A stretch of 64,000 bases of DNA from Rhizobium sp. G21 (GTDB lineage: Bacteria; Pseudomonadota; Alphaproteobacteria; Rhizobiales; Rhizobiaceae), in the NCBI RefSeq assembly GCF_014158035.1, contig NZ_JACFXW010000001.1, positions 1,426,001 to 1,490,000 of the forward strand. The letters run 5' to 3'. The notes below the pieces were generated by a model. The model was not told the origin of the DNA, made no database searches, and saw only the letters and a program-made list of their open reading frames with translations. Every line of letters starts with the position of its first letter. Positions within the stretch are counted from its first letter, which is position 1. Made by a program: the position numbers and the translations under genes. This document shows, one piece after another, positions 48,273-58,215 of this stretch.

Positions 48273-49370
48273 CTATTTCAAACGGCCCGTCTGGCCCCTG
48301 TCCCGCAGATAATGATCGGCAATCGCGCAAGCCAGCATCGCCTCGCCGACAGGCACCGCCCTGATTCCGACGCAAGGGTCATGACGGCCCTTGGTGCGGA
48401 CATTGACCTCGCGGCCCTCGGCGTCGATCGAAGCGCGCTCGGTGAGGATCGACGAGGTCGGCTTGACCGCAAAACGCGCCACGATCGGTTCGCCGGTGGA
48501 AATGCCGCCCAGCACGCCGCCGGCATTGTTGGACAGGAAGACCGGCTTGCCGTCGGCGCCGATGCGCATTTCGTCGGCGTTTTCCTCGCCGGTGATTTCG
48601 GCCGCGCCGAAGCCGTTGCCGATTTCCACGCCCTTGACGGCGTTGATCGACATCAGCAGCGAAGCGATGTCCTGGTCGAGCTTGGCGTATATCGGCGCGC
48701 CGATGCCGGCCGGCACGTTTTCGGCGACCACTTCGATGACGGCCCCGATCGAGGAGCCCTTCTTGCGGATATCGGACAGATAGTCTTCCCAGACCGGGAC
48801 CATGGCCGGATCGGGACAGAAGAAGGGATTGCGGTCGACCTCGGCCCAATCCCAATTGGCGCGATCGATCTTGTGGACGCCGATCTGCACCAACGCGCCG
48901 CGCACGATCACGCCCGGGACGACCTTGCGGGCCAGACCGCCGGCGGCGACGCGGGCGGCGGTTTCACGGGCAGAAGAGCGGCCGCCGCCGCGATAATCGC
49001 GAATGCCGTATTTGACGTCATAGGCGTAATCGGCGTGGCCCGGACGATATTGGCGGGCGATCTCGCCGTAATCCTTGGAGCGCTGGTCGGTATTCTCGAT
49101 CATCAGCGAAATCGGCGTGCCCGTCGTCACATAGGTTTCGCCGTCGGCCTCGGGCATGACGCCGGAGAGCACCTTGACCAGATCCTCTTCGCGACGCTGC
49201 GTGACGAAACTCGACTGACCGGGTTTGCGCTTGTCCATCCAATGCTGGATCTCGGCGAGCGTGAAGCGAATGCCGGGAGGGCAGCCGTCGACGACGCAAC
49301 CGAGCGCCGGACCGTGGCTTTCTCCCCAGGTGGTGACGCGAAACAGGTGGCCGAAAGTGTTGTGCGACAT
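48273..49370 (-). CDS. aroC: chorismate synthase
   Basis: 365 residues. FMN-dependent last step of the shikimate pathway, EPSP to chorismate. Signatures: [56 protein letters not shown] and [23 protein letters not shown] 49370 is the usual start; upstream in-frame codons add an unrelated leader. It precedes ribBA on the minus strand with ten bases between. Confidence 0.97.
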   Translation of the reverse strand: MSHNTFGHLFRVTTWGESHGPALGCVVDGCPPGIRFTLAEIQHWMDKRKPGQSSFVTQRREEDLVKVLSGVMPEADGETYVTTGTPISLMIENTDQRSKDYGEIARQYRPGHADYAYDVKYGIRDYRGGGRSSARETAARVAAGGLARKVVPGVIVRGALVQIGVHKIDRANWDWAEVDRNPFFCPDPAMVPVWEDYLSDIRKKGSSIGAVIEVVAENVPAGIGAPIYAKLDQDIASLLMSINAVKGVEIGNGFGAAEITGEENADEMRIGADGKPVFLSNNAGGVLGGISTGEPIVARFAVKPTSSILTERASIDAEGREVNVRTKGRHDPCVGIRAVPVGEAMLACAIADHYLRDRGQTGRLK

Positions 49371-49595
49371 GAACTGATTTCTTCCGAACGAGGCGGCTTT
49401 GTCCGCCACAGCGGCGCCGTCGGCACACATAGAGCGTCATTTCAGAAATTTGAAGCTTTTTCGACGGCCAAAAACGGCAAATCGGCAGATGCGCCCAGAA
49501 GCGCCTGCTTGCATCCGCCCCTCCGCATGCTAACGCTTTCCCCGAGAAATATTCAGATCAAGGAAAATTTTCGCCACATTTCCGGGAGACATAAA

Positions 49596-49895
49596 ATGTA
49601 TCTGTTGATGAAGACCATATTCGTGGGGACGAACATGCGCATTCTGATCGCCATGTTGATGGGAGCGGCCTTCTTTTTGTTTCCGCAGGCGAGTTCCGCC
49701 GAAAGCGCCGATGTCGAAGCCGTGATCGACAGCGTCGATGAAAACGACCTCACGCTGAAGCTCGGCGATGGAAAGACCTATATCGCGCCCGAAGAATTCA
49801 ACTTCGACGGTCTCAAGAAGGGCGTGAAGGTCGTGGTCTTCTATACCGAAACCGACGGCAAGCGCGTCATCAACGATCTGCAGATCGTCGAGTGA
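49596..49895 (+). CDS. DUF1344 small secreted protein
   Basis: 99 residues. A signal peptide (MRILIAMLMGAAFFLFPQAS region, cleavage near SSA-ESA) precedes a compact beta domain with VEAVIDSVDENDLTLKLGDG. That pattern matches the DUF1344 family of small alphaproteobacterial exported proteins. ATG 49596 has GGGAG eight bases upstream; ATG 49635 would remove 13 residues before the signal core. Role unknown. Confidence 0.75.
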   Translation: MYLLMKTIFVGTNMRILIAMLMGAAFFLFPQASSAESADVEAVIDSVDENDLTLKLGDGKTYIAPEEFNFDGLKKGVKVVVFYTETDGKRVINDLQIVE

Positions 49896-49966
49896 GAGTT
49901 TCAATCTTCAATTAACGGCCGTGCGATAAAACCAAGAGCAATCGCTCATTTTTAAATGGAATTTTC

Positions 49967-51017
49967 ATGACGGACGGAATCGTACAAAGGTTCAGGCCCG
50001 TCGCCCGACAGGCCGCCATCACTGCGGGGCTCGAGCTCGCGGCCATTATGTCGCGCTTCGGCGTCGGCAAGGATGCGGCGGGCGACGGCCTGATTTTCAC
50101 GCTGCATCATGTGCGGCCGGCCACCGCCGCCGCGTTCCAGCCCAACCGCATCCTCGATGTGACCCCGGATTTCTCGATGCGGTTCTCGTGGCGCTTCGCG
50201 AGCTGGACTATGACTTCATTTCGCTCGAGGAGGCAGCCGACCGGTTAAGGGCGTCGCCCACAGGAAAGCGCTTCGCCTGCTTCACGCTCGACGACGGCTT
50301 CCGCGACAACGCCGTTCACGCCAAGCCGGTCTTTGCGGCGCATGGCGCGCCTTATACGATCTTCATCGCCAAAGGCCTGAGCGAAGGCAGCCATAGCGCG
50401 TGGTGGGAAACGCTGGCGGCGCTGCTGCAATCCGTCGACCGCATCGAGTTCGATTTCGGCCGCGGCAACGAAAGCTTGCCGACCGCCACCACGGCGCAGA
50501 AGATGGTCGCCTTCGAGAGGCTGTCCCAATTCGTCAACCGCATCGACGAGGCTCAGGCGGTGGCGGCGATCGATGCGCTGGCGGCGCGCCATGGCGTCGA
50601 TCCGCTTGTCGTCTGCCGGGATCTCGTCATGACGCCGGCGGAATTGCGGGTCCTCGCCGAAGACCCGCTCGCTCATTATGGTGCGCATACCATCAGCCAC
50701 CGCGGGCTGGCGCGGCTGGACGACGCGGAGGCCGAAGCGGAAGTGGCGGACTCGGCCGCCTATGTCGCCGAAATCACCGGCCGCGCCTGCCGCACCTTCG
50801 CCTATCCCTATGGCGACGCCCGGTCCGTGTCGACACGCGAGCGTGAACGACTGAAGCGGCGCGGGCTGATCGGCGTCACTACCCGTCCAGGCACGCTGCG
50901 GGGGGCGGGGTGGCCGACATGCAGGCGCTGCCGCGCGTGTCGCTGAACGGGCTTTACCAAAAGGCGCGCTATGTGCGCGCCCTGGCGTCGGGTCTGCCGT
51001 TCAAGCTGATGGGCTGA
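49967..51017 (+). CDS. polysaccharide deacetylase (NodB/CE4 family), two frameshifts as sequenced
   Basis: About 350 residues. Metal-dependent deacetylase of N-acetylated glycans. The CE4 motifs are [10 protein letters not shown] (catalytic and metal Asp), [13 protein letters not shown] (HxxxH) and [11 protein letters not shown]. The N-terminal part ([20 protein letters not shown]) is in a different frame until about 50172. One missing C there separates DVTPDF from [16 protein letters not shown] missing G in the run at 50900-50905 breaks the end, which should read [20 protein letters not shown] and stop at 51015-51017. Convergent with pdxH. Confidence 0.86.
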
Positions 51018-51020
51018 ACG

Positions 51021-51635
51021 TTACGGATATTTCCGCACCTTCTCCCAGCCGGCCTCCGCCCGCTTGAACTCCACCCGGTCATGCAAGCGGAAGGGGCGGT
51101 CGTGCCAGAATTCGATCGACACCGGCTTCAGCCGGAAGCCCGACCAGTAATCGGGGCGCGGGATGGAGCCGATGCCGAACTTGGCGGTGTATTCGGCGAC
51201 CGCCTTTTCAAGCGCGAAGCGGCCTTCGAGCGGGCGCGACTGCTTGGACGCCCAGGCGCCGATTCGCGAACCCCGCGGACGGCTGTCGAAATAGGCGTCC
51301 GCCTCGGCTGCGGAGACCGGTTCGATCGGGCCGCGAATGCGGATCTGCCGGCGCAGCGACTTCCAGTGAAACACCATGGCCGCCTTCTTCTGGCCCAGAA
51401 GCTCCCTACCCTTGGCGCTCTCATAATTGGTGTAGAACACGAAGCCATCGGCGTCGAAGCCCTTCAGGAGAACCATGCGCACATTCGGCAGACCATCCTC
51501 GTCGACGGTGGCCAGCGCCAAGGCGTTGGGATCGTTGATTTCGGCGGCTTCGGCATCCTTCAACCATGCGCCAAAGAGAGAAAAGGGCTCATTTTCTTCG
51601 GTGAAGTCACCGCTTCTTAACTCATTGTCGCTCAT
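51021..51635 (-). CDS. pdxH: pyridoxamine/pyridoxine 5'-phosphate oxidase
   Basis: 204 residues. FMN enzyme producing pyridoxal phosphate. Typical segments are [55 protein letters not shown] and [20 protein letters not shown], with the C-terminal DRVEF and KVRKYP variants in place of RLAP. Complete and in normal length. It is convergent with the deacetylase gene and divergent from the next lipoprotein gene. Confidence 0.95.
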   Translation of the reverse strand: MSDNELRSGDFTEENEPFSLFGAWLKDAEAAEINDPNALALATVDEDGLPNVRMVLLKGFDADGFVFYTNYESAKGRELLGQKKAAMVFHWKSLRRQIRIRGPIEPVSAAEADAYFDSRPRGSRIGAWASKQSRPLEGRFALEKAVAEYTAKFGIGSIPRPDYWSGFRLKPVSIEFWHDRPFRLHDRVEFKRAEAGWEKVRKYP

Positions 51636-51683
51636 AGTCCGCCAAATGCCTTATCATAAGTTTGAGTAATCGGGCCGTAGCTG

Positions 51684-52142
51684 TTGCGACACATATCAAA
51701 GCGAACCGGCGCCCAAAAGGGTCATTTTGTCGCCGTCCTCCGGGCGGCAGCGGTGATTCTGGCGCCTGTCTGCCTGTCGGGCTGCTTCGGCGGCGGCATG
51801 ATGCCGGGCCTCGACAGCGCCGATCGTTCTCTCACCACCAGTTCCGTGACGTCCGCCTCTCCAGCGCCGACGGAAAAGGAATCGGACGAAATCACCGTCC
51901 GCAACGCCGTGAGTTCGGTCGACATGTCCAAAATGGGAACGGCGTCCATACCCTGGGCGAATGCGAGCACCGGCAGCGCCGGCGTCATCAGTTCGATCAC
52001 GGAAGAAGCGGAAGGCGATTACGCCTGCCGGACATTCATGACGACGCGCCATTCCTATCGCGGCATCTCCAATTTCTCCGGCAAGGCCTGCCTGGTCGGC
52101 GAGGGAGAATGGCGCCTGGTGAGTTTCAAAGAAGCCGGCTGA
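51684..52142 (+). CDS. surface lipoprotein with 17-kDa antigen-like C-terminus (RT0821-like)
   Basis: About 152 residues. A hydrophobic N-terminal segment leads to the lipobox LSGC in APVCLSGCFGGG. The C-terminal part, GDYACRTFMTTRHSYRGISN to GEGEWRLVSFKEA, fits the 17-kDa surface antigen/RT0821 group. The start is uncertain. TTG 51684 keeps the frame, while removing one G near 51720 would link it to a longer start at TTG 51662. It lies 54 bases before the DnaJ-like gene. Confidence 0.72.
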   Translation: MRHISKRTGAQKGHFVAVLRAAAVILAPVCLSGCFGGGMMPGLDSADRSLTTSSVTSASPAPTEKESDEITVRNAVSSVDMSKMGTASIPWANASTGSAGVISSITEEAEGDYACRTFMTTRHSYRGISNFSGKACLVGEGEWRLVSFKEAG

Positions 52143-52195
52143 CCGCCCGTCGAAAGGAGCGGCGAAGGCGGCGGCGTTAGTCAGGGTGGAAAGTC

Positions 52196-53271
52196 ATGCG
52201 TGATCCCTATTCGGTTCTCGGCGTCAGCCGCAACGCCGACCAAAACGAAATCAAGGCCGCCTGGCGCGCCGCCGCCAAGGCGTTGCATCCCGACCAGAAT
52301 CCGGACGATCCCACCGCCGCGAGCCGCTTCAGCGAAGTCGGACGCGCCTATGACATCCTGCGCGACCCGGACAAGCGCCGCCGCTTCGACCAGGCCCGCG
52401 CCCGCTCCTCCGGCCAGAGCACGGCGGCCAAGGAAAAGACCTTCATGGAACAGCGCGCCGAGCGCGCCGGATGGAGGCCGAAGCCCGCGCCGCCCGCGCC
52501 CGCGCGGCGGCGGCCGCTGCGGCGCTGGACGCCGAACTGGCGGAAAAGGGCGCCGACAAGCATGAAAGCGCCGAAGATGTGCTCGCCAAGATGTTCGGCG
52601 GCAAAAAGGCGCCCGAACAGGCCACTGGCGGCGCCGACAGAAAGGCCGAGCCGCGCGCCGAGCCGAAGACGGAGCCCGACGGCGGCGAACCGAAAGTGTC
52701 GCCGGCGCTCGATCTCATCTCCTACGTGTTCAAGCGGTTGATCCGGCCGGCGGCGGCGCCCGAGCGCGCGCCGGACCTGGTGCTGGACGCCGCCGTCAGC
52801 GTCGAGGACCTGCTCAAGCGCCTCAACCCGACTGTGACGCTGCCCGACGGCAAGATGATCAGCATCCCCCTGCCCGAGGACGCCCGTGACGGCAGCGTGG
52901 TCCGGGTGGAAGGCTATGGTCATCGCCTGCCGGGCATGAAACGCGGCGACGTGGTCGCCACGCTGCGCATCAAGCCGCATAAATGGTTCCGCTGGGACGG
53001 CGACGATCTGTTGACCTATGTCGACATCGACATCGAAAACGCCGTTCTCGGCTGCGAGGCGACGGTGACGACGCCGGACGGCGAAACGAAAGTGACGATC
53101 CCGCCCTGGTCAGGCTCGCAATACAAGGCGCGCATCGCCGGCAAGGGCCTGCCCAAAAACAAGACGGAGCGCGGCGACCTGATCGCCGAAGTGCGGGTGC
53201 TGCTGTGGGACCATCCGGACCAGAAAGTCATCGATCTCATGCGTTCGATGAAGAACGGCCTCTATCTGTGA
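52196..53271 (+). CDS. DnaJ-class co-chaperone (J domain plus DnaJ C-terminal domain; frameshifted as sequenced)
   Basis: About 358 residues, CbpA-like with no zinc-finger. The N-terminal J domain reads MRDPYSVLGVSRNADQNEIK, with the catalytic HPD in ALHPDQNP. An Ala/Glu-rich linker follows. The C-terminal substrate domain shows VSVEDLLKRLNPTVTLPDGK, VRVEGYGHRLPGMKRGDVVA and GKGLPKNKTERGDLIAEVRV. At about 52467-52469 one C is missing. With it, QRAERARMEAEARAARARAA joins the two frames. It precedes fabI, a frequent order in rhizobia. Confidence 0.88.
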
Positions 53272-53447
53272 CGTTTTTGTGAAAGAATTCAGCGTTCGCA
53301 ACGCCAAGCTCGCCCGTGGCGGCATGTCTAGGGCGGGAAATAGCCAATTCTTACATTTGCAAACAATTGATGAACCGGGCGGCGCTTGAACCGCCTGCCT
53401 CCCTGTGCCATAGGCCTTCGACATTCGTCTTATGTGGAGAGGTCTTC

Positions 53448-54267
53448 ATGGTACAATCTGCCGGACTGATGATGGGGCAAGCGCGGCGTCATCATGGGCG
53501 TCGCCAACAACCGTTCGATCGCCTGGGGCATCGCCAAGGCCATCCATGCGCAGGGCGGCGAAATCGCGCTCACCTATCAGGGCGAGGCGCTGAAGAAGCG
53601 CGTCGAGCCGCTCGCCGCCGAAATCGGCGCGATCGTGGCCGGGGACTGCGACGTCTCCGACGAAGCCAGCATCGACGCCGCCTTCGCCGAAATCGAGAAG
53701 ATCTGGGGCAAGATCGACTTCCTGGTGCACGCGATCGGCTTTTCCGACAAGGACGAACTGACAGGCCGCTATGTCGACACGTCGCCCGACAATTTCGACA
53801 AGACCATGCGCATCTCGGTCTACTCCTTCACCTCCGTCGCCCGTCGCGCCGAAAAGCTGATGACCGACGGCGGCGCCATGGTGACGCTGACCTATTACGG
53901 CGCCGAGAAGGTGATGCCGAACTACAACGTCATGGGCGTCGCCAAGGCCGCGCTCGAAGCGTCGGTGAAATATCTCGCCGTCGATCTCGGGCCGAAGAAC
54001 ATCCGCGTCAACGCGATCTCGGCCGGCCCGATCAAGACGCTCGCCGCCTCGGGCATCGGCGATTTCCGCTATATCCTCAAGTGGAACGAGTATAACGCGC
54101 CTCTGCGCCGCACCGTGACCATCGAGGAAGTCGGCGATGTCGGCCTTTACCTGCTGTCGGACCTGTCGCGCTCGGTGACCGGTGAAACCCACCACGCCGA
54201 TTCCGGCTATCACGTCGTCGGCATGAAGGCGGTGGACGCGCCCGACATCAGCGTCGTCAAGGACTGA
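53448..54267 (+). CDS. fabI: enoyl-ACP reductase FabI (one-base insertion near the start as sequenced)
   Basis: About 272 residues. NADH-dependent last step of fatty-acid elongation. ATG 53448 gives MVQSAGLMMG. The GGGG at 53474-53477 then carries one G too many; with three G the protein continues KRGVIMGVANNRSIAWGIAK, the family glycine-rich start. The catalytic pattern Tyr-x6-Lys is in YNVMGVAK, and later GPIKTLAASGIGDF matches FabI. The frame starting at ATG 53494 lacks the first beta strand. It is followed by a phosphatase gene 19 bases on. Confidence 0.95.
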
Positions 54268-54286
54268 TCCTTTTTCGGGAGCGCCT

Positions 54287-54871
54287 GTGAGCCTCTACAT
54301 CATCCGCCACGGCCAGACGGCCTGGAACGCCGAGTGGAGGCTTCAGGGCCAGAAGGATATTCCGCTCAACGATCTCGGCCGCCGGCAGGCGGCCGAAAAC
54401 GGTTTGGCGCTCGCCCGCCTGGAGGCCGATCTGACCGGCTTCCACTTCGTCTCCAGCCCGCTCGGCCGGGCGCGCGAAACGATGGAAATCCTCCGCCGCT
54501 CCGCCGGCGTCGACCCAACAGCCTACGAGATCGAAGACCGCCTCAAGGAAATCTGTTTCGGCGACTGGGAAGGCCGTACATCGGCTGAGATTTCCGTCGA
54601 CACGCCCGACAGGGTGAAGGCGCGCAAGCGACAAAAATGGGATTTCATCCCGCCCGGCGACAATGCCGAAAGCTATGAAATCCTCTCCTGGCGCGTCGGC
54701 TCCTGGTACCGCGCCATTGAACGCCCCACCGTCGCCGTCTGCCATGGCGGCGTGATCCGCTGTCTGTTCAAGCTGTCCGGCACGCTGGACAAGGACGCCG
54801 CCGCCAAGATGGAGGTCCCGCAGGACAAGATCCTGCGCCGGGCGGATGACGGCACGCTGGAATGGGTGTGA
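54287..54871 (+). CDS. histidine phosphatase (phosphoglycerate mutase-like) family protein
   Basis: 194 residues. The phosphorylated His is in YIIRHGQTAWN, with the paired Arg in SSPLGRARETMEIL, the Glu in EICFGDWEGRT and the second His in AVCHGGVIRCLF. Cofactor-independent phosphatases of this type act on diverse small phosphates. GTG 54287 has GGGAG about six bases upstream. It runs from fabI, probably in the same transcript, and converges on the OxyR-like gene. Confidence 0.9.
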   Translation: MSLYIIRHGQTAWNAEWRLQGQKDIPLNDLGRRQAAENGLALARLEADLTGFHFVSSPLGRARETMEILRRSAGVDPTAYEIEDRLKEICFGDWEGRTSAEISVDTPDRVKARKRQKWDFIPPGDNAESYEILSWRVGSWYRAIERPTVAVCHGGVIRCLFKLSGTLDKDAAAKMEVPQDKILRRADDGTLEWV

Positions 54872-54884
54872 TCGGCAGGATCAC

Positions 54885-55802
54885 CTAATCTCGCCCCAAC
54901 AGATCCCTTGCCGTCGCGCGCGCCATCTCCGCCAGCACTTCATAGTGTGGTTTGCGGGCGCTGGAGGCGCGCCAGTAGAGGCCGACGTCGCGCCAGATCG
55001 GCCAGTCGCGAATGCGGGCGAGCGCGACATTCTGCTCCTTGGCGAATTCAGAGCGAACATAGAGTTCGGGAAACAGCGACATGCCCATGTCGATCGCCAC
55101 CATCTGGCGGATGGCGTCGAGGCTCGTGCCTTCGTAATTCTCCGCGAAAACGGCGCCCGACGCCTCCGCCAGGCTGCGGACGTTTTCGAACAGCCTGTGG
55201 CCGCGGCCCAGCGTCAGAAGGGTTTCGCCGGAGAGTTCGGCGAGCGCAACCTCGTCTTGGCCGGCCAGCCTGTGGCCGCTCGGCAGGCCGAGCATGATTT
55301 CTTCCCGGCAGATCGGCGCATAGGCGAAACTCGTCTCGTCGGCGGGACGAGGACCCAGCGCGCAATCGATTTCTCCTGCGCGGATGCGGTCTTCGAGCGC
55401 CGTCGGCCGGTCTTCGCGCAGATGCACTTTCAGCGCTGGAAAACGGGCGTGCAGCGGCGGCAGAAAGTAGGGCATCAGATAGGGACCGACCGTCGGCGCG
55501 ATGCCGAGGCGGATGAGACCGCCGAGATTCTTGCGTCCCGACGAAGCGAGCGAGACGATCTCGTCGAGACCGAGCAGCAGGGTTCGCGCTGCGGCGATGA
55601 CGTCCTCCCCGATCGGCGTGGGGACGATCTGCGAGGCGGAGCGGTCGATGAGGGTGACGCCCAACTGCTTCTCCAGCAGCGCCACCTGCACCGAAAGGGT
55701 CGGCTGCGAGACATGGCAGCGCCGGGCAGCCTCGCCGAAATGCCTGACATCGCCCAGAGCGACGAGATATTCGAGCTGCCGATGGGTGGGGCGATAGGGC
55801 AT
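54885..55802 (-). CDS. OxyR-like LysR-family regulator lacking the redox cysteines
   Basis: 305 residues. Winged helix in THRQLEYLVALGDVRHFGEA and CHVSQPTLSVQVALLEKQLG. The effector domain follows OxyR in LREDRPTALEDRIRAGEIDC and MVAIDMGMSLFPELYV. At the position of the peroxide-sensing loop it reads LGRGHRLFENVRSLAEASG with no cysteine, so canonical disulfide sensing is not expected. ATG 55802 has AGGAG nine bases upstream. The longer frame to 55850 lacks support. A strong ATAG-N7-CTAT dyad covers its own start. Confidence 0.87.
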   Translation of the reverse strand: MPYRPTHRQLEYLVALGDVRHFGEAARRCHVSQPTLSVQVALLEKQLGVTLIDRSASQIVPTPIGEDVIAAARTLLLGLDEIVSLASSGRKNLGGLIRLGIAPTVGPYLMPYFLPPLHARFPALKVHLREDRPTALEDRIRAGEIDCALGPRPADETSFAYAPICREEIMLGLPSGHRLAGQDEVALAELSGETLLTLGRGHRLFENVRSLAEASGAVFAENYEGTSLDAIRQMVAIDMGMSLFPELYVRSEFAKEQNVALARIRDWPIWRDVGLYWRASSARKPHYEVLAEMARATARDLLGRD

Positions 55803-55825
55803 TCGATAGCTCCTCTCTATCGAAT
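55801..55825. promoter_or_regulatory. OxyR-type ATAG-N7-CTAT dyad over the start of the OxyR-like gene
   Basis: ATTCGATAG (55801-55809), a seven-base spacer and CTATCGAAT (55817-55825) form a perfect inverted repeat containing the OxyR half-site ATAG-N7-CTAT. Another ATAG is at 55830-55833. On the minus strand the AGGAG ribosome site lies in the loop and the start codon in the stem, so a regulatory RNA hairpin is an alternative reading. Confidence 0.7.
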
Positions 55826-55896
55826 TCATATAGTCAATCAATTGGCGCAATCAAGCAATGCGACCCATATTCATAGTCGTAACCAAGGAGACCGAT

Positions 55897-56121
55897 ATGA
55901 ACCCGCTGATGAAAGCGTTGCGCGTGCGTCACGAAATCCTTCAGAGCAAGATCGAGGGCGAGATGAAAGCCAAACAGCCCGATACGCTCAGGATCACGGC
56001 GCTCAAACGCATGAAATTGAAGCTGCGCGATCAGATCGCCGCGCTGGAGCGCGCGGGCGCGGCCTTCCAACAGGATCGTCTGAACCGCCGCCACGTAAGG
56101 ACGATCCCGATCAAGGCGTAA
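55897..56121 (+). CDS. DUF465 / YdcH-family small protein
   Basis: 74 residues, highly basic, mostly helical. The pattern ITALKRMKLKLRDQIAALER is typical of the YdcH/DUF465 family of short alphaproteobacterial proteins of unknown role. AAGGAG lies eight bases before ATG 55897. It is divergent from the OxyR-like gene, so it may share its control region, and it ends ahead of a strong terminator. Confidence 0.82.
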   Translation: MNPLMKALRVRHEILQSKIEGEMKAKQPDTLRITALKRMKLKLRDQIAALERAGAAFQQDRLNRRHVRTIPIKA

Positions 56122-56159
56122 GCCCTCGGCCCGGTTCCTTGCCCGGGCCTTCCCCCAGC

Positions 56160-56179
56160 ATACCAAGGCGCCTTGGTAT
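56160..56179. repeat. perfect 20-base palindrome
   Basis: ATACCAAGGC followed directly by GCCTTGGTAT. It lies between the DUF465 stop and its terminator. It could be a protein-binding dyad or part of a longer 3' hairpin; no partner copy was noticed. Confidence 0.6.
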
Positions 56180-56193
56180 CAGGCTACGCCTGC

Positions 56194-56228
56194 CGCCCCT
56201 CGCCTCCAAAACGAGGGGCGTTCTTTTT
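56194..56228 (+). terminator. intrinsic terminator after the DUF465 gene
   Basis: A perfect 9-base stem CGCCCCTCG / CGAGGGGCG with a nine-base loop is followed by TTCTTTTTG. It is placed between the DUF465 gene and the convergent rRNA methyltransferase gene. Confidence 0.85.
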
Positions 56229-56236
56229 GTGAGGCG

Positions 56237-57487
56237 TCACCGCTCCAACAGCGCCACCGCCTCGACATGCGACGACCACAGGAACTGGTCGATGGGGGCC
56301 ACGCTTTTCAGCTTGAAGCCGCCGTCGATGAGAATAGCGAGATCGCGCGCGAGCGTGGTCGGGTTGCAGGACACGGCGGCGATGCGGGCCACTTTCGAAC
56401 GCGGCAGTTCACGCACCTGGGCTTCGGCGCCGGCGCGCGGCGGATCGAAGACGAGCGCGTCGATCTGCTTGAGATCCATCGCCTGCATCGGCCGGCGGAA
56501 GAGATCGCGGCGCTCGATGGAGACCGGCTTGAGACCCTGCGTGTTGCGGGCGGCGTGGTCGAGCGCAGCAAGCGCCGGACCGTCGAATTCCACCGCATGC
56601 ACATGCGCCTTGCGCGCCAGACGCAGCGAGAATGTGCCGCAACCGGCGAACAGATCGGCGACGCGCTTGGCCTTGCCGACATGGGCGACAACCAGTTCGG
56701 CCATCGCCTGTTCGGCGCGTTCGGTGGCCTGCATGAAGCCGCCCGGCGGCAGCACCACCGGGATTTGGTCGAACATGACGACCGGCTTATGCGGCTCGAC
56801 CAGAATCTCGTCGGCGACGGAGATGCGGGCCACGCCCTTTTCCTTGAGACAGAGATCGATGGCGACCTGGCGCTTTTTCTGGTCCGGCTTCTTCATATCG
56901 TCGAAAGCGAGGTCGAGGCCCGACGCCGTCAGCTGGATCGTCACCCGAAAGGGATCGGCGCCCGAGGCCAGCGCGCCGGCGATACGGCGGATGGCCGGCA
57001 GGCGACCGACGATGCCCGGATGGGCGATGGGACATTCCTCGACGGCGATGATGTGATGGCTGCCGGCCTGCATGAAGCCGAGCATCAGCCCCTTGTCGGT
57101 CGGCCTTCCCGACATGGTCACCCGGCGGCGCTCGCCCGGCGCGCAGGCGAAAAGCGGCAGCACCTCGGTTTCGATCCGGTGCTGGCGCAACGCCTGGATC
57201 ACCAGATCGCGCTTGTAAGCCTGATAGGGTTGATCCGCCCAATGCTGCAGGGAACAGCCGCCGCAGGCGCCGCCCTGGCCTTCCGGACCAAAATGCTTGC
57301 AGGCCGGCTCGCGTCGGTCCGCCGACAGCTTCGACCAGGACAGAGCCGTCGCCTGGTTCTTGACGCGCGCCACCGCCACGTCTTCGCCGGGCAGGGTGAA
57401 GGGCACGAAGACGGGACCGGCTTCGCCGCGGGCGATGCCGTCGCCTTCCGCGCCGACAGCGTGAATGGTCAATTGTTCTGTGCTCAT
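56237..57487 (-). CDS. RlmD/TrmA-family 23S rRNA or tRNA uracil-5-methyltransferase
   Basis: 416 residues. SAM-dependent RNA methyltransferase with a 4Fe-4S cluster: Cys63, Cys75 and Cys78 in PACKHF and GGACGGCSLQHW, and a later Cys in EECPIAHP. The SAM site is VADLFAGCGTFSLRLA; the catalytic Cys is in VSCNPTTLARDLA with the nearby FDPPRAGA. RlmD versus TrmA-like specificity cannot be fixed from sequence alone. ATG 57487 overlaps the tlyA stop (ATGA), so the two are translated together. Confidence 0.92.
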   Translation of the reverse strand: MSTEQLTIHAVGAEGDGIARGEAGPVFVPFTLPGEDVAVARVKNQATALSWSKLSADRREPACKHFGPEGQGGACGGCSLQHWADQPYQAYKRDLVIQALRQHRIETEVLPLFACAPGERRRVTMSGRPTDKGLMLGFMQAGSHHIIAVEECPIAHPGIVGRLPAIRRIAGALASGADPFRVTIQLTASGLDLAFDDMKKPDQKKRQVAIDLCLKEKGVARISVADEILVEPHKPVVMFDQIPVVLPPGGFMQATERAEQAMAELVVAHVGKAKRVADLFAGCGTFSLRLARKAHVHAVEFDGPALAALDHAARNTQGLKPVSIERRDLFRRPMQAMDLKQIDALVFDPPRAGAEAQVRELPRSKVARIAAVSCNPTTLARDLAILIDGGFKLKSVAPIDQFLWSSHVEAVALLER

Positions 57488-58215
57488 GTTTTCCGTCCGG
57501 CCAGGAGATATTCGGAATTTCCGTCGCCGCCGGAAATTGGAGACGGGCTTACACCGAGGCTTTCCCATCCGCCAAGCGAATTCAGCCATACGGACATATC
57601 CACGGCGGTTTTCTCGGCCAGTCGCTTGTCGCGCACGATGCCGCCCTTGCCGACGCCGTCGCGACCGACCTCGAATTGCGGCTTGACCAGCAGCAGGCAC
57701 CAGGCCCCCGGCGCGGCGAGATCGAGCGCCGGCGGCAGCGCGAGCCTCAGCGAAATGAAGGAAACGTCGGAAACGACGGCGCCGATCAAACGCCCGCCGA
57801 GTTGCGCCGCCTCGAGCGCGCGGGCGTTGACGCCTTCGAGATTGGTCACGCGGGGATCGTCCGCGATGCGCGGATCCATCTGCCCATGACCGACATCCAC
57901 GCCGATGACATGGCGCGCGCCTTCCTCGAGCAACACTTGGCTGAAGCCGCCCGTCGAGGCGCCGATGTCGAGGCAATCGAGGCCCGCAGGCGTGAGCCCG
58001 AAGGCGTCCAACCCCGCCTTGAGCTTGAGGGCCGCGCGGGAGACATAGGCGCGGGCGGGATCGTCGACGGTGATCTCCGCCTCATCGGACACCAGAGCGC
58101 CCGGCTTGGCGACGATCGCGCCATCCACGGCGACCGCCCCGCGTTTGACGGCGTCGGCGGCGCGGGAGCGGCTGTCGAACAGGCCGCGTTCGATGAGAAG
58201 TTGGTCGAGGCGCAT
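57484..58215 (-). CDS. tlyA: TlyA family rRNA (cytidine-2'-O)-methyltransferase
   Basis: 243 residues. N-terminal S4 RNA-binding domain (MRLDQLLIERGLFDSRSRAA) and FtsJ-like methyltransferase domain with the SAM loop CLDIGASTGGFSQVLLEEGA and the catalytic Lys in LLLVKPQFEVGRD. The family methylates C1409 of 16S rRNA and sometimes C1920 of 23S rRNA. Its stop overlaps the following methyltransferase start. Confidence 0.95.
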   Translation of the reverse strand: MRLDQLLIERGLFDSRSRAADAVKRGAVAVDGAIVAKPGALVSDEAEITVDDPARAYVSRAALKLKAGLDAFGLTPAGLDCLDIGASTGGFSQVLLEEGARHVIGVDVGHGQMDPRIADDPRVTNLEGVNARALEAAQLGGRLIGAVVSDVSFISLRLALPPALDLAAPGAWCLLLVKPQFEVGRDGVGKGGIVRDKRLAEKTAVDMSVWLNSLGGWESLGVSPSPISGGDGNSEYLLAGRKT

